64,000 bases of DNA from Thalassospira indica (GCF_003403095.1 NZ_CP031555.1:930001-994000); one strand, 5' to 3'; shown: positions 29,553 to 38,893, numbered from the stretch's first letter. Notes: generated from the letters alone by a model not told the origin. Numbers and translations: made by a program.

Positions 29553-32039
29553 CTAGATTTCACTCGACATGTCGATCGATGGTCGTCGAATGTATTGGAT
29601 AATTTCTTCGGGCGGCAGCGGTGTTGCGATCAGGAAGCCCTGGACTTCATCACAATTGCATTCCCGCAAGAAATTCATCTGTTCCTGGGTCTCGACCCCT
29701 TCAGCGATCACCTTGAGGCCAAGGTTATGTCCCATCGCAATAATGGTGCGCGTGATCGCGGCGTCGTCTGTGTCGATGGTGACATCCCGTACGAACGAAC
29801 GGTCGATCTTGATGGAATTGATCGGCAACCGTTTGAGATAGGCGAGTGACGAATATCCGGTACCAAAATCATCAACTGCGATCTTTAAACCAAGATGGCG
29901 CAGCTCATCAAGGATGGTGGCCGCCTTCTTGATTTCCTGCATCATCGCCGTTTCCGTGACTTCAAGCACAATACGGGCGGCTGGTGTTGCCGTCTCGGCA
30001 AGGATGCGTGAAATCGTCTCTGTGATGTGGCCTTCGATCAACTGTCTTGGTGACAGATTGACCGCAATCGGCATCGGCGGAAGTGATTGAGCCTCCCACT
30101 CGGAAATCTGACGGCAAACTTCGCGGAAAACCCATTCGCCAATCCTGCTGATCAGGCCGGTTTCCTCGGCAACCGGAATAAACTGCATTGGCGAAATATA
30201 GCCTCGGCCCGGCTGTTTCCAGCGAATCAGCGCTTCAAGGCCGCAGACCTGGTTTGTCCACAGATCGACCTTCGGCTGGTAATGCAGTTCAAACTCATCC
30301 TTCACCAAAGCTTCGCGCAGATCATTTTCGATCACCAGGCGCGCCATGGCACTTTCGTTCATGGTCTTGGTAAAGAAGTGATAGGTGCCGCCGCCACTGG
30401 ATTTTGCACTGTACATTGCGGTGTCGGCATTGCGCATCAGGGCCGGGAAATCCTCCCCATCAGATGGATAAAGTGCAATCCCGATGGACGGTGTGACAAA
30501 CAGAACGCGTCCGTTGATGTCAAAGGCCGGTGCCAAGGCATCCAGCACGGCCTGCGAAAGGATGACGGCATCCTGCGTTTCCTTAAGGTCAGGAATAATG
30601 ATCAGGAATTCGTCGCCGCCCAATCGGCCGACAATTTCCTGTCGCCCGATCACGCGTTGCAACCTGAGTGCGACGGCCTTGAGCATCAGGTCACCGACAT
30701 CATGACCAAGGCTGTCATTGATCACCTTGAAACGATCAAGGTCAATGAACAGGATTGCGGTGGCACCGCTGCGCTCGGAAGCATTGTTTTTATGGGTGTT
30801 TAGGGCTTCTGACAGGCTGCGTTCAAGCATGCTGCGGTTGGGCAGGTTGGTCAGCGTGTCATGATTGGCCATATAGACCAGTTGTTCTTCGTACCGTTTT
30901 CGCACGGTGATATCGTTCAGAACAGCCGTCATCAATGGTGTTGCGCTATCGGGGATCAGGCGCAATGCAATGGAAACATCGATTTCCTTCTGATCGGCGC
31001 GCACAATCGGCAGGGTAAAGCGTTTTTCGACGGCTTCGGCGCCGGGGGCGTGTGCGGCGAGTTCTTCGAGACTGTGCTCGAGAAGCGGCACGGCACGCGG
31101 TAGCAGGAATTCATGTAATGTACGGCCCTTCGGTGTCTCATCGCGCATCAGGCCGAGGATCTCTTTGGTTGCTGCATTGCATTCAACAATGCGACCGGTC
31201 GGCGTGATGGTCAGAATGCCGTCCGCGACATTTTGAACGATGGCGCTCAGGCGGCTCTCACGGTCGCGGACTTTTTGCTGGCTTTCAAGCAATCTGTCGA
31301 GTGTTGATGAAACCCGTTCGACCAGACCACGTGTTGTCTGCAGGATCATGCCAAGTTCATTGCGGGCATGGTGCGGCGGAATGTTGATGGCAGCAGAGTC
31401 GGGCTTTTCCGGATCGATTTGGCGCAATTGTGCGGCAATGCCCAGAAGCGGTTTGGTCAGAGTGATATAGAAAAAAGCAACCAGAACCAGACCGAGCAGG
31501 AGGTTGCGCACAATTCCCGATAACAGAATGCGCGATGCACGGTTGATGAAACCCTCTGCGATCATGTCGGTATCGATCTTGACACTGAGGTGGCCGACCA
31601 GACCGTTTGGTCCGTCTGTATTCAGCGGGATTTCGTATTCCTGATTTTCCCCAAACATGATCTGGGTCAGGAATGTGCGGTTGGAATTGATTGGCTTTTC
31701 GGTCTTGCGTGCCAGAACATTTTGGAAGTTGTCGCGAAGCTCGGCCTCGTAGACTGGCTCATATTCAAACAGGCCAGAAATGACGCGGGCAGCGAGTGTT
31801 TCATCCAGACCATATGCGGCCTGGGTCGCAGACTCGCGCAGCGTCGCCAGAACCTGGTTTACGGTGCGGTCAATCAGGTTCTGTTCTTCGCGAAGATCCC
31901 AGACAATCTGAATGCCACTGAATAACAGGCCGATCAGCAAAGTAAGGCCGACCGCAATCCTTGCCTGTTTGACAGACAAGCGATCGCGCCATCTAAGCCG
32001 TTGTTGATCAAGGCCTTTTTCCGGCAATCCGATCCCCAC
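29553..32039 (-). CDS. Membrane GGDEF-EAL c-di-GMP protein with PAS domain
   Basis: This large signalling protein is ~828 residues from GTG 32039. The frame is open to an ATG at 32192, giving 879, and the true start is uncertain. Two transmembrane helices (IAVGLTLLIGLLFSGIQIVW and ILLSGIVRNLLLGLVLVAFF) enclose a ~140-residue periplasmic sensor. A HAMP-like linker and a PAS domain follow, then GGDEF with intact GGDEF (RLGGDEF) and EAL with GLEALIRW, DDFGTGYSSLAYL and QGFLIATPL. Both catalytic signatures are complete, so it could make or break c-di-GMP. It lies 58 bases upstream of the CheY-like frame on the same strand. Confidence 0.9.
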   Translation of the reverse strand: MGIGLPEKGLDQQRLRWRDRLSVKQARIAVGLTLLIGLLFSGIQIVWDLREEQNLIDRTVNQVLATLRESATQAAYGLDETLAARVISGLFEYEPVYEAELRDNFQNVLARKTEKPINSNRTFLTQIMFGENQEYEIPLNTDGPNGLVGHLSVKIDTDMIAEGFINRASRILLSGIVRNLLLGLVLVAFFYITLTKPLLGIAAQLRQIDPEKPDSAAINIPPHHARNELGMILQTTRGLVERVSSTLDRLLESQQKVRDRESRLSAIVQNVADGILTITPTGRIVECNAATKEILGLMRDETPKGRTLHEFLLPRAVPLLEHSLEELAAHAPGAEAVEKRFTLPIVRADQKEIDVSIALRLIPDSATPLMTAVLNDITVRKRYEEQLVYMANHDTLTNLPNRSMLERSLSEALNTHKNNASERSGATAILFIDLDRFKVINDSLGHDVGDLMLKAVALRLQRVIGRQEIVGRLGGDEFLIIIPDLKETQDAVILSQAVLDALAPAFDINGRVLFVTPSIGIALYPSDGEDFPALMRNADTAMYSAKSSGGGTYHFFTKTMNESAMARLVIENDLREALVKDEFELHYQPKVDLWTNQVCGLEALIRWKQPGRGYISPMQFIPVAEETGLISRIGEWVFREVCRQISEWEAQSLPPMPIAVNLSPRQLIEGHITETISRILAETATPAARIVLEVTETAMMQEIKKAATILDELRHLGLKIAVDDFGTGYSSLAYLKRLPINSIKIDRSFVRDVTIDTDDAAITRTIIAMGHNLGLKVIAEGVETQEQMNFLRECNCDEVQGFLIATPLPPEEIIQYIRRPSIDMSSEI

Positions 32040-32354
32040 AGTTTCTTCTGTTATACCCCTTGCGAAGCAGACTATGGCTTTGCGGGGGTAAAAGCAATTC
32101 TCCGCGGGATTTAGGAACTGGAAAAGCCGCGAGAAATCTGTATGTTCTGCGCTGCACTGCAGCGTTGAGGGCGAACTCGAAGCAGGCGCCACGCAGCCTG
32201 TCAGTGCGTCGTGAAGAAAATACTACGTAAAAAATTAGGGTTTTATTGGAGTTGCACACAACAGCTGTGCGTGATAACCCAATTCCCGAGAGAGAACATG
32301 GCCGAAAGCGGGTGCAGCCGCAATCTGGCCCCGCAACCTGTACGGAGTTACACC

Positions 32355-32690
32355 ATGACCTATGTGGTGACGGAAAACTGCATCAAGTGTAAGTATCAGG
32401 ACTGCGTCGAGGTTTGCCCCGTCGATTGCTTCTATGAAGGTGAAAACTTTCTGGTGATTCACCCTGATGAATGCATCGATTGTGGTGTTTGCGAACCGGA
32501 ATGCCCCGCTGAAGCGATTATTCCCGATACCGAACCGAATCTGGATAACTGGTTGGAAATCAACCGTAAGTTTGCAGAGGTCTGGCCAAATATTACCCGC
32601 AAGGGCGATGCGCCTGCTGATGCGGATGAATGGAACGGCAAATCCGGCAAGACCGAATTGCTGTCCGAAGCCCCGGGAACGGGCGACTGA
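32355..32690 (+). CDS. fdxA: 7Fe ferredoxin ([3Fe-4S][4Fe-4S]), FdI type
   Basis: This 111-residue electron-transfer protein is closely similar to Azotobacter ferredoxin I. The N-terminal cluster motif [19 protein letters not shown] is followed by [17 protein letters not shown] and the characteristic C-terminal part with [18 protein letters not shown] 32355 follows CGGAG and matches the family N-terminus MTYVVTENC. The ~315 bases between it and the divergent GGDEF-EAL gene hold no other convincing gene. Adjacency to carD is a common alphaproteobacterial arrangement. Confidence 0.97.
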   Translation: MTYVVTENCIKCKYQDCVEVCPVDCFYEGENFLVIHPDECIDCGVCEPECPAEAIIPDTEPNLDNWLEINRKFAEVWPNITRKGDAPADADEWNGKSGKTELLSEAPGTGD

Positions 32691-32728
32691 TTTTTGGGCT
32701 AACCCCCGATATTACATGCGATTTTTGA

Positions 32729-32755
32729 CCCACTGGTTTGCGCCAGTGGGTTTTG
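32729..32755 (+). terminator. Intrinsic terminator of fdxA
   Basis: An 8-bp perfect stem (32729-32736 with 32743-32750) closes a 6-base loop and is followed by TTTTG. The ~245 bases from here to carD hold no open frame of note and presumably carry the carD promoter. Confidence 0.8.
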
Positions 32756-32999
32756 CGCATGGCTGCATTGAACGGGTTGCCGGGAAAATTCCTGTAAACT
32801 GATGGCTTGTTGTGTTATGGTTCACAATTCGCGCTAAGGGCTCGACAGGCTCGTTCCGAAATGTCGGATTTCCGTATTTGAATTTCCTGTCTGAACCGCG
32901 ACTTTGCCAAAAAGCTTGGTCGCGTGCAGCTCTTTGCGTCGCTGGTTCTGTAGTGTTGCAGTTGAATGACCAGGCCTGATTGGGCCGGAAGGATGCTTA

Positions 33000-33500
33000 A
33001 TGTCGGATAAGTTGCCGTTTGCTGTTGGCGATTACGTTGTTTACCCCGCACATGGTGTTGGCTGTGTTGATGGCCTGGAAACCCAGGAAATTGCGGGGCA
33101 GGAATTGCGCCTTTATGTAATTACCTTTGAATCTAGCCGCATGACCCTGCGCGTGCCGGTGAACAAAGTTGGCAACTCCGGTCTGCGCAAGCTGTCCTCG
33201 AAAAAACAGATGGATTCTGCGCTGATTACCCTTAAGGGCCGTGCGCGTGTGAAACGCACCATGTGGTCCCGCCGCGCCCAGGAATATGAAGCAAAGATCA
33301 ATTCGGGTGACCCGGTTTCGATCGCCGAAGTCGTGCGCGACCTTCACCGCAGCGCGACCCAGCCGGAGCAGTCCTTCTCCGAACGCCAGATCTACGAAGC
33401 TGCTTTCGAGCGCCTCGTTGATGAACTTGCCGCGATTGAAAAAATCGACAAGGACAAGGCGTCTGGCAAACTCGAAAAGCTTTTGCAGAAGGCTGCCTGA
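33000..33500 (+). CDS. carD: CarD-family transcriptional regulator
   Basis: This 166-residue protein binds RNA polymerase and stabilises open complexes at promoters. The N-terminal Tudor-like RNA polymerase-interacting domain (residues ~8-60) shows FAVGDYVVYPAHGVGCV and YVITFESSRMTLRVP. The C-terminal helical DNA-binding domain follows (KRTMWSRRAQEYEAKI and the FSERQIYEAAFERLVDELA segment). It has its own terminator downstream. Confidence 0.96.
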   Translation: MSDKLPFAVGDYVVYPAHGVGCVDGLETQEIAGQELRLYVITFESSRMTLRVPVNKVGNSGLRKLSSKKQMDSALITLKGRARVKRTMWSRRAQEYEAKINSGDPVSIAEVVRDLHRSATQPEQSFSERQIYEAAFERLVDELAAIEKIDKDKASGKLEKLLQKAA

Positions 33501-33533
33501 TTGCGAAGGCCCCTTCAGACAACTATTTATAAA

Positions 33534-33566
33534 AACCGGCCCGCGATATACGCTTGGGCCGGTTTT
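33534..33566 (+). terminator. Intrinsic terminator of carD
   Basis: AACCGGCCC (33534-33542) pairs with GGGCCGGTT (33556-33564), followed by TTATTTTTG. Confidence 0.85.
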
Positions 33567-33592
33567 ATTTTTGTTTTGGGCAGGTTACAGCG

Positions 33593-34396
33593 ATGAGTAC
33601 AGTTCTGGCGCCGATCAAGCCGGCTGAGCGAATCTGGGTCGTCGGCGCAATCAATGGTGATCACGGCGCATTATGTGCCGTTCACCGGAAACTTGCGCAA
33701 CATATGAAACCGGGCGACAGGCTTGTCTATCTTGGCAATTACTGGGGCGATGGCACGGCTGAAAATGTCGTTGCAACCATCAACGAGCTGTTGCTGTTTC
33801 GCCGTTTCTTCATTGCCAAGGATGGTGTTGATATCAGTGATATCGCCTTCCTGCGCGGTGCAGTCGAAGAAATGCTGTCCAAGTTGCAGCAGATCCAGTT
33901 CGCCCCAAACCCGGGCGAAGTTTTTGACTGGATGCTGACCCGTGGCATCGCCGGACCGGTGCGTGCCTATGGCTTTGACCCGGTCCATGTCCAAAGAACC
34001 ATGCATCAGGGTGCACATGCGATCTCGCAGTGGACCTCGGGCTTTGCGGACGCCGTGCGCCGCCATAGTGGTCATAACGCATTGATGTCTGATCTCAAGC
34101 ACGCGGCCTATTCGACAGATGGACGCTTGATCTTTGTTCATACCGGGCTGGATGGCTCTCGGCCGCTGACAGGCCAGACGGATACCTTCTGGTGGGGTGG
34201 GTCAATGTTTGAAGCCATCACCGAGCGGTATTACGACTGTGCCCGTATTGTGCGCGGTGCATCCCAAGGCCAGACGGGCTTGCAGGAACGTGAATTTACC
34301 CTGTCGCTGGATGGTGGTGCAGGTCGCGGTGGTCATTTGATTGCGGTCGCCCTTGATGGCCAAGGTGCGGTCATCGAACAGATCACAAGCAGCTAG
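33593..34396 (+). CDS. Calcineurin-like phosphatase-fold protein with degenerate metal sites
   Basis: This 267-residue protein keeps the layout of PPP/ApaH-type metallophosphatases but has lost the key residues. The GDxHG motif reads GAING (residues 18-22), the GDxxDRG motif reads GNYWGDG, and the GNHE motif reads GAVEE. The later histidine segment is kept as FVHTGLDGSRPL. With most metal ligands missing, catalysis by the usual mechanism is unlikely. It may be a binding or regulatory pseudoenzyme. The start ATG 33593 follows GCAGGTTACAGCG, and the frame is open further upstream through the carD terminator. Confidence 0.75.
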   Translation: MSTVLAPIKPAERIWVVGAINGDHGALCAVHRKLAQHMKPGDRLVYLGNYWGDGTAENVVATINELLLFRRFFIAKDGVDISDIAFLRGAVEEMLSKLQQIQFAPNPGEVFDWMLTRGIAGPVRAYGFDPVHVQRTMHQGAHAISQWTSGFADAVRRHSGHNALMSDLKHAAYSTDGRLIFVHTGLDGSRPLTGQTDTFWWGGSMFEAITERYYDCARIVRGASQGQTGLQEREFTLSLDGGAGRGGHLIAVALDGQGAVIEQITSS

Positions 34397-34438
34397 ACTT
34401 TCTGTTATCCCCGCGGGGAATTGAGCAATCGGAAAAGA

Positions 34439-34466
34439 AAAAGGCAGCATCAATATGCTGCCTTTT
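34439..34466. terminator. Bidirectional intrinsic terminator
   Basis: A perfect 12-bp stem (34439-34450 with 34455-34466) has A-rich and T-rich flanks. It lies between the convergent phosphatase-like gene and the M48 protease gene and can serve both. Confidence 0.9.
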
Positions 34467-34496
34467 ATCGTGTTTGGGTTTGGATAGGTTGGCGTT

Positions 34497-35975
34497 TTAG
34501 TGGCGAACCACCTTGACCAGCGACCCGACGGCCGGGGCCTGCCCATCGCGAAGGCCGTTGATCGTGGCAAAGACATCTGCCGGTGCCTTGTCGACTTCCA
34601 TGTCGTCGATAAAGGTCTGCAGGTCATATTCCGGGTTTACCGCACGTACCTTGATGCGAAGCGGGGTATAGATCTTCTTTTCCCGATCGGTGAGCGGGCG
34701 GAAGCTATAGGTTGTGCGGCGCAGTGGCAGGTTATAGCTATCAGCCTGATCAAGCGGTGTGACAAACAGGAACTGATAGGCCGAGCTGCCATGGCGGATC
34801 ACAACCACGCGCAGGCGTGCAGGACCCGAACGCAACGAGATATCAGCACTGCCGGTGGCGGCTTCCTGTCCCTCGATATCAAGCATCTCGATATTGCGGA
34901 TCGCGATCTGCTTTGAGAAACCGTTTTGAAGATAGCTATCAAGGCGCATGTCCTTTGCGCCCGGCGCACCCTCGAAGATGATCTGGGCACCTTTGCCATC
35001 GCGGGCGATAACGGCATTTGGCTGGTTGGTCATTGTGAAGCCATCGGGGACTTCAAACCGGAAATTCAATGGCACGTGGATAAATTCCTGCCCCCGGACA
35101 TAACCCTGATCCGGGCCGTCGCCATACAGAATACCGTCAATTGCCGTCATATAGCGCACAGCACCACTTTCCGGATTGGCAACCGCCGTGACATTGGCAC
35201 TTTGATGAGCCTGTTCAATACGATCAAGCGTGCGTGGGTGGGTTGCCATGAAATCATACTGATCGACATCGTCAGGTGACCGGCCGGCAAGTTTGGCCTG
35301 AAGTCGTGAATGGGCCCGAAGCTTTTCAAGGAAAGTCGCCATGGCATCCGGGTCATAACCCGCACGCGTGATATAGCGAATGCCAAGCATGTCGGCTTCG
35401 AATTCATGTTCGCGCGAGAAGGACTTGAGATATGCGTTTGCCCCGGTCCCGATTAACTCGCCAGCACCGTTTCCAACGGCAACGGCCAGACCACCAGCCA
35501 GAATTTGCGTCAGTACACCACGGCTATAACGTTGTGCGGAATGACGGGCAACGACGTGACCGATCTCATGGGCAAGGACGCCTGCCAGTTCCGCCTCGTT
35601 GGTCGCAAGGGCCGCCAGGCCACGCGTGATATAAACGTATCCACCGGGCAGGGCAAAGGCGTTGACAACCGGGGAGTCCAGGACCGTGAAGGTGAATTTC
35701 TCGTTCGGGGTTTCAGAAACCGCGACCAGCTTTTCACCGACTTCTGTCACATAGGTCTGCAGGTCCTTTTCGGTGTATTGACCACCGAATTCCTTGACCA
35801 TCTTCGGATGTTCCTGCGAGCCGATCTGTTTTTCCTGCTCGGGCGACATGAAGGCCGTAAAGCTGTCTTCGCCGGTCGCCCGGTTGGTCGAACATCCGGC
35901 AACGGCAGTACTCAGCGCAATCGCTGCAAGCACACCTGCAATATGTTTATGTGAACGAAAGTTCAGCCAGCCCAT
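34497..35975 (-). CDS. M48-family metalloprotease, lipoprotein
   Basis: This 492-residue protein begins with a lipoprotein signal peptide ending at the lipobox VAGC (about residue 27), so it is probably anchored in the outer membrane facing the periplasm. The zinc site is VLAHEIGHVVARHS, with the third ligand in SREHEFEADMLGIRY. The domain order resembles LoiP/BepA-type M48 proteases, which act in envelope quality control, followed by a ~200-residue C-terminal region of unclear role. ATG 35975 has a strong GAGGAAAG ribosome-binding site and places the signal peptide correctly. An upstream in-frame ATG (36020) is less likely. Confidence 0.92.
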   Translation of the reverse strand: MGWLNFRSHKHIAGVLAAIALSTAVAGCSTNRATGEDSFTAFMSPEQEKQIGSQEHPKMVKEFGGQYTEKDLQTYVTEVGEKLVAVSETPNEKFTFTVLDSPVVNAFALPGGYVYITRGLAALATNEAELAGVLAHEIGHVVARHSAQRYSRGVLTQILAGGLAVAVGNGAGELIGTGANAYLKSFSREHEFEADMLGIRYITRAGYDPDAMATFLEKLRAHSRLQAKLAGRSPDDVDQYDFMATHPRTLDRIEQAHQSANVTAVANPESGAVRYMTAIDGILYGDGPDQGYVRGQEFIHVPLNFRFEVPDGFTMTNQPNAVIARDGKGAQIIFEGAPGAKDMRLDSYLQNGFSKQIAIRNIEMLDIEGQEAATGSADISLRSGPARLRVVVIRHGSSAYQFLFVTPLDQADSYNLPLRRTTYSFRPLTDREKKIYTPLRIKVRAVNPEYDLQTFIDDMEVDKAPADVFATINGLRDGQAPAVGSLVKVVRH

Positions 35976-36156
35976 TGATATCTTTCCTCGTGTTCTTTGG
36001 CAGCGTAAGCTGTGGCGCAATATATTTGCGAAACCAACCGGGAATTGGTAACGCGTGTTCCTTGATCATTCAATCTTTTCGCATTCACCGATAAAGCATC
36101 AAAAATGGGGAAATTTTTGGGCCGGATCGACATTGGTGTGTCGTAAAGGCACATTC

Positions 36157-36978
36157 ATGCTGCTTGTTGTCGCCTTTTGCTGGGCCAATCTACCCGTGAT
36201 GGCCGCCGATTGGCGCTGTGGGGCTGACATCATTGCGGGTGACGCACAAACGCTGCTTTCAACGGATCCGAAACCGGTTTGGCATGATGTGCAGCTCAAT
36301 ATTGAAGCGGTTGATGCATTCACTGCCGCCCAGCTGCCGGGTAAATCATTTCGGCTGGCAGATATCGCGTTTGTGCCGGGATATGAAGACGCGGCACGGG
36401 CATGGCTAGAACAGGCAAGTGCGAACAAGGTTTCGATCACGCCGCTGGCCGAAAGGTCGGACTTTCTCGGGCGAATACCGGTTCGTATTGAAGATCAAGT
36501 GATCGGTGACTGGCAAGCAGAACTTCTGGCTGCCGGTCTCGCGATGCTTCTTCCTGAAAGCGGGCAGGATGTGTCAGAGCTGATCGGGATCGAGGATGCT
36601 GCGATCAAAAATCACTCTGGCATATGGTCCGACCCTAGCCCAGCGACAGCCTATTATGTGGTGGCTGTTGATGCCGGGGGAGAGAAAACTCCGACTGCGA
36701 GTGATGCAATCGGCAGATTTGCCGTGATTGACGGCACTATCAGAAGCATCGAACATCAGGAATGGCGCAGTTACCTTAACTTCGGATCGAACTGGCGCGA
36801 AGATTTCACCATCGCACTCGATGCCACCTTGCGCGATGCATTCGCCAACGGCGAAGACTTTCAAGACATCCTGCAGGATTGGGTCGGGCAGGAAATTCGG
36901 GTGCGTGGCGTGATTGAAAATCGCGGTGGCCCTTACATCACACTTGAAAACCCGTTCTGGCTTTGCCTCGCCCGGTAG
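36157..36978 (+). CDS. Exported thermonuclease-fold (SNase-like) protein, uncertain activity
   Basis: This 273-residue protein starts with a short signal peptide (MLLVVAFCWANLPVMA before ADWRCG). The middle shows an OB-fold pattern reminiscent of staphylococcal-nuclease-like proteins: FRLADIAFVPGYEDAARAWL, then a strand-rich segment and QAELLAAGLAML. The C-terminal ~90 residues look like a second OB-type unit, with SYLNFGSNWREDFTIALD and IRVRGVIENRGGPYITLENP. The Arg/Glu active-site residues of thermonuclease are not clearly identifiable, so nuclease activity is doubtful. The start is chosen to match the signal peptide. An upstream extension to 36055 is possible. Confidence 0.6.
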   Translation: MLLVVAFCWANLPVMAADWRCGADIIAGDAQTLLSTDPKPVWHDVQLNIEAVDAFTAAQLPGKSFRLADIAFVPGYEDAARAWLEQASANKVSITPLAERSDFLGRIPVRIEDQVIGDWQAELLAAGLAMLLPESGQDVSELIGIEDAAIKNHSGIWSDPSPATAYYVVAVDAGGEKTPTASDAIGRFAVIDGTIRSIEHQEWRSYLNFGSNWREDFTIALDATLRDAFANGEDFQDILQDWVGQEIRVRGVIENRGGPYITLENPFWLCLAR

Positions 36979-37087
36979 CCGCGGGCGCAATAGAGCTTGT
37001 TCTTATACGGTCGTTTATGCGACTTCTTGTACGCGCCGCCACCGGCGAAAAGACAGCGTCCCATTTAATAAAGAAAAGGTCCTTCGC

Positions 37088-38044
37088 TTGCTCTATCCCG
37101 AAATTTCGCCCCATCAGTCGGGTTGGTTACCTCGTGAAGACGGTCACGAGATTTACTGGGAAGAAGTTGGTAACCCCGACGGGCTGCCGGTCATCTTCCT
37201 GCATGGCGGCCCGGGTGCGGGTATTTCGCCTAACAGCCGCCGCTTTTTTGATCCGGAAAAGTACCGTGTGATTTTGTTTGATCAGCGCGGGGCCGGAAAA
37301 TCTCGCCCGTTCGGCAGCCTTGAAAATAACACGACCGAACATCTGATTGGCGATATCGAAGCCCTGCGCAAGGAGCGCGGCATTGATCGTTGGCTGGTGT
37401 TTGGGGGCTCGTGGGGGTCGACTTTGGCGTTGGCCTACGGTCAGGCGTGCCCGGAACGCGTCACAGGGTTTGTCCTGCGCGGTATCTTCCTTGGCACGAC
37501 ATCCGAAATCAAATGGTTCATGGAGGGCATGGGGCGGTTCTTCCCCGAGGCAGAGCGCCGCTTCCTTGATGCTGCTGGTTTCAAAGACAATCCCGGTTAC
37601 CAGCCCTTGCTTGACCGTTATGCCGATATCTTCTCGGGCAAGGATGGTGAAGACGCGGCTGTTGATGCCGCACGCGTCTGGTCAGCCTATGAGGCGACAT
37701 GCTGTACGCTTCTGCCTGATGATGGTCTGGTCGAAGACTTCGAGGGCGATCAGATCGCGTTGGCGCTGGCCAAGCTTGAACATCATTACTTTGTCCATCG
37801 CTGCTTCTTTGAAGAAGACCAGTTGATCAAGAACGTCGGTCGTATTTCCCATGCACCGCTCGTCATTGTTCAGGGGCGCTATGACGTGGTGTGCCCGCCG
37901 GTTTCGGCCTTGGCACTGCATAAGGCGTGGGATGGCTCTGAACTGGTCATCGTTGATGATGCCGGGCATGCGGCCAGCGAACCTGGGACCATCCGGGAAC
38001 TGGTGCTGGCGACCAACCGGTTCGATGGCAAGAAGTTTGTGTAA
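37088..38044 (+). CDS. pip: Proline iminopeptidase (alpha/beta hydrolase)
   Basis: This 318-residue cytoplasmic aminopeptidase (S33 family) removes N-terminal proline from peptides. The oxyanion motif HGGPGAG, nucleophile elbow GGSWGSTLAL, catalytic Asp in QGRYDVVCP and His in DAGHAASEP are all present. A TTG start at 37088 is proposed. It lies 8 bases after AGAAAAGG and gives LYPEISPHQSG at the N-terminus, the classical Pip beginning, whereas the longer frame from 36914 overlaps the preceding gene and is not conserved-looking. Confidence 0.93.
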   Translation: MLYPEISPHQSGWLPREDGHEIYWEEVGNPDGLPVIFLHGGPGAGISPNSRRFFDPEKYRVILFDQRGAGKSRPFGSLENNTTEHLIGDIEALRKERGIDRWLVFGGSWGSTLALAYGQACPERVTGFVLRGIFLGTTSEIKWFMEGMGRFFPEAERRFLDAAGFKDNPGYQPLLDRYADIFSGKDGEDAAVDAARVWSAYEATCCTLLPDDGLVEDFEGDQIALALAKLEHHYFVHRCFFEEDQLIKNVGRISHAPLVIVQGRYDVVCPPVSALALHKAWDGSELVIVDDAGHAASEPGTIRELVLATNRFDGKKFV

Positions 38045-38132
38045 AATTAACAGACAAGCAGCATTGTGTTGTTGAGTTTGAAACACGGTTGGGTAGTATA
38101 TCGAACCGATTGATCTAGTGGGGACTTGGTTA

Positions 38133-38657
38133 ATGAAGTTGGTTTTGGGGAAAATGCTTGCAGTTTGCGTACTGTTTGGTTTTTTGAACACCGCACAAGC
38201 ACAGCAAATTCTTGGAAATGATAACGATTCCGGACTGCTTGAATTTTCGACCGGTATGGTCGACATCACGCAGGACGAAGAAGCAGCTGAATTTCGTCTG
38301 AACTATCGTGCACAGCACGCGATGTTTGATGTCACCCGCCCGATCGGCGGGGTGATGGTTACTTCCGAAGGTGCCGTTCACGGTTATGGCGGTCTGGCTG
38401 TTGATGTTCTGTGGGGCGATCATTTCGTTTCCAGCGTCTACACCTCGGTTGGTGCATACCATCAGGGCAATGGTGAAGATCTTGGTCACTGGATCGAATT
38501 CCGTTCGGGTCTTGAGCTTGGCTTCCGCTTTGACAGCCACGAGCGTTTGAGCCTTGGTATCTCGCACATCTCGAACGCCAGCATCGGTGACGAAAACCCG
38601 GGTACAGAAATCCTGTCCCTGACCTATTCCTTCCCGATCGAGCGCCTCTTCGACTAA
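38133..38657 (+). CDS. PagL-like lipid A 3-O-deacylase (acyloxyacyl hydrolase)
   Basis: This outer-membrane beta-barrel protein is ~174 residues and begins with a signal peptide ending in AQA (MKLVLGKMLAVCVLFGFLNTAQA is 23 residues, given here by position 1-23). Alternating amphipathic strands fill the rest. Near the C-terminus ISHISNASIGDENPG matches the PagL catalytic His-Ser region, and the conserved Glu may be that of GTEILSLTYSFP. It would remove an acyl chain from lipid A and remodel the surface. ATG 38133 is preferred to an in-frame start at 38118. A terminator follows. Confidence 0.82.
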   Translation: MKLVLGKMLAVCVLFGFLNTAQAQQILGNDNDSGLLEFSTGMVDITQDEEAAEFRLNYRAQHAMFDVTRPIGGVMVTSEGAVHGYGGLAVDVLWGDHFVSSVYTSVGAYHQGNGEDLGHWIEFRSGLELGFRFDSHERLSLGISHISNASIGDENPGTEILSLTYSFPIERLFD

Positions 38658-38679
38658 GGCGATCATCGATAAAGGTTTT

Positions 38680-38720
38680 AATCAGCCGAGGGTGAGCGCA
38701 TCCTCGGCTGATTTGTTTTT
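38680..38720 (+). terminator. Intrinsic terminator after the pagL-like gene
   Basis: A perfect 12-bp stem (38680-38691 with 38702-38713) closes a 10-base loop and is followed by TGTTTTT. Confidence 0.92.
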
Positions 38721-38816
38721 CGGACAATTTTTTGGCCGCCAAGGTGGCAATATCCGTGCCCTCGCGGATTGATCACCGTCGGTTTTGCTGCTAATGGAAT
38801 GCTGCCTTTTGGCAGT

Positions 38817-38893
38817 GCGCCCGTAGCTCAGCAGGATAGAGCACCAGATTCCTAATCTGGGGGCCACAGGTTCGAATCCTGTCGGGCGCACCA
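38817..38893 (+). tRNA. tRNA-Arg (anticodon CCT)
   Basis: This 77-base cloverleaf has acceptor GCGCCCG (38817-38823) pairing with CGGGCGC (38883-38889), discriminator A and an encoded CCA (38891-38893). The anticodon stem CCAGA/TCTGG encloses the loop TTCCTAA with anticodon CCT at 38851-38853. The T arm shows ACAGG-TTCGAAT-CCTGT. It reads AGG codons. It is a single gene with no flanking integrase or duplicated 3' end, so no integrated element is evident. Confidence 0.97.

Noticed and set aside
38817-38893. tRNA as an integration site for a mobile element
   Set aside because: No integrase gene and no duplicated tRNA 3' end is visible within the window.
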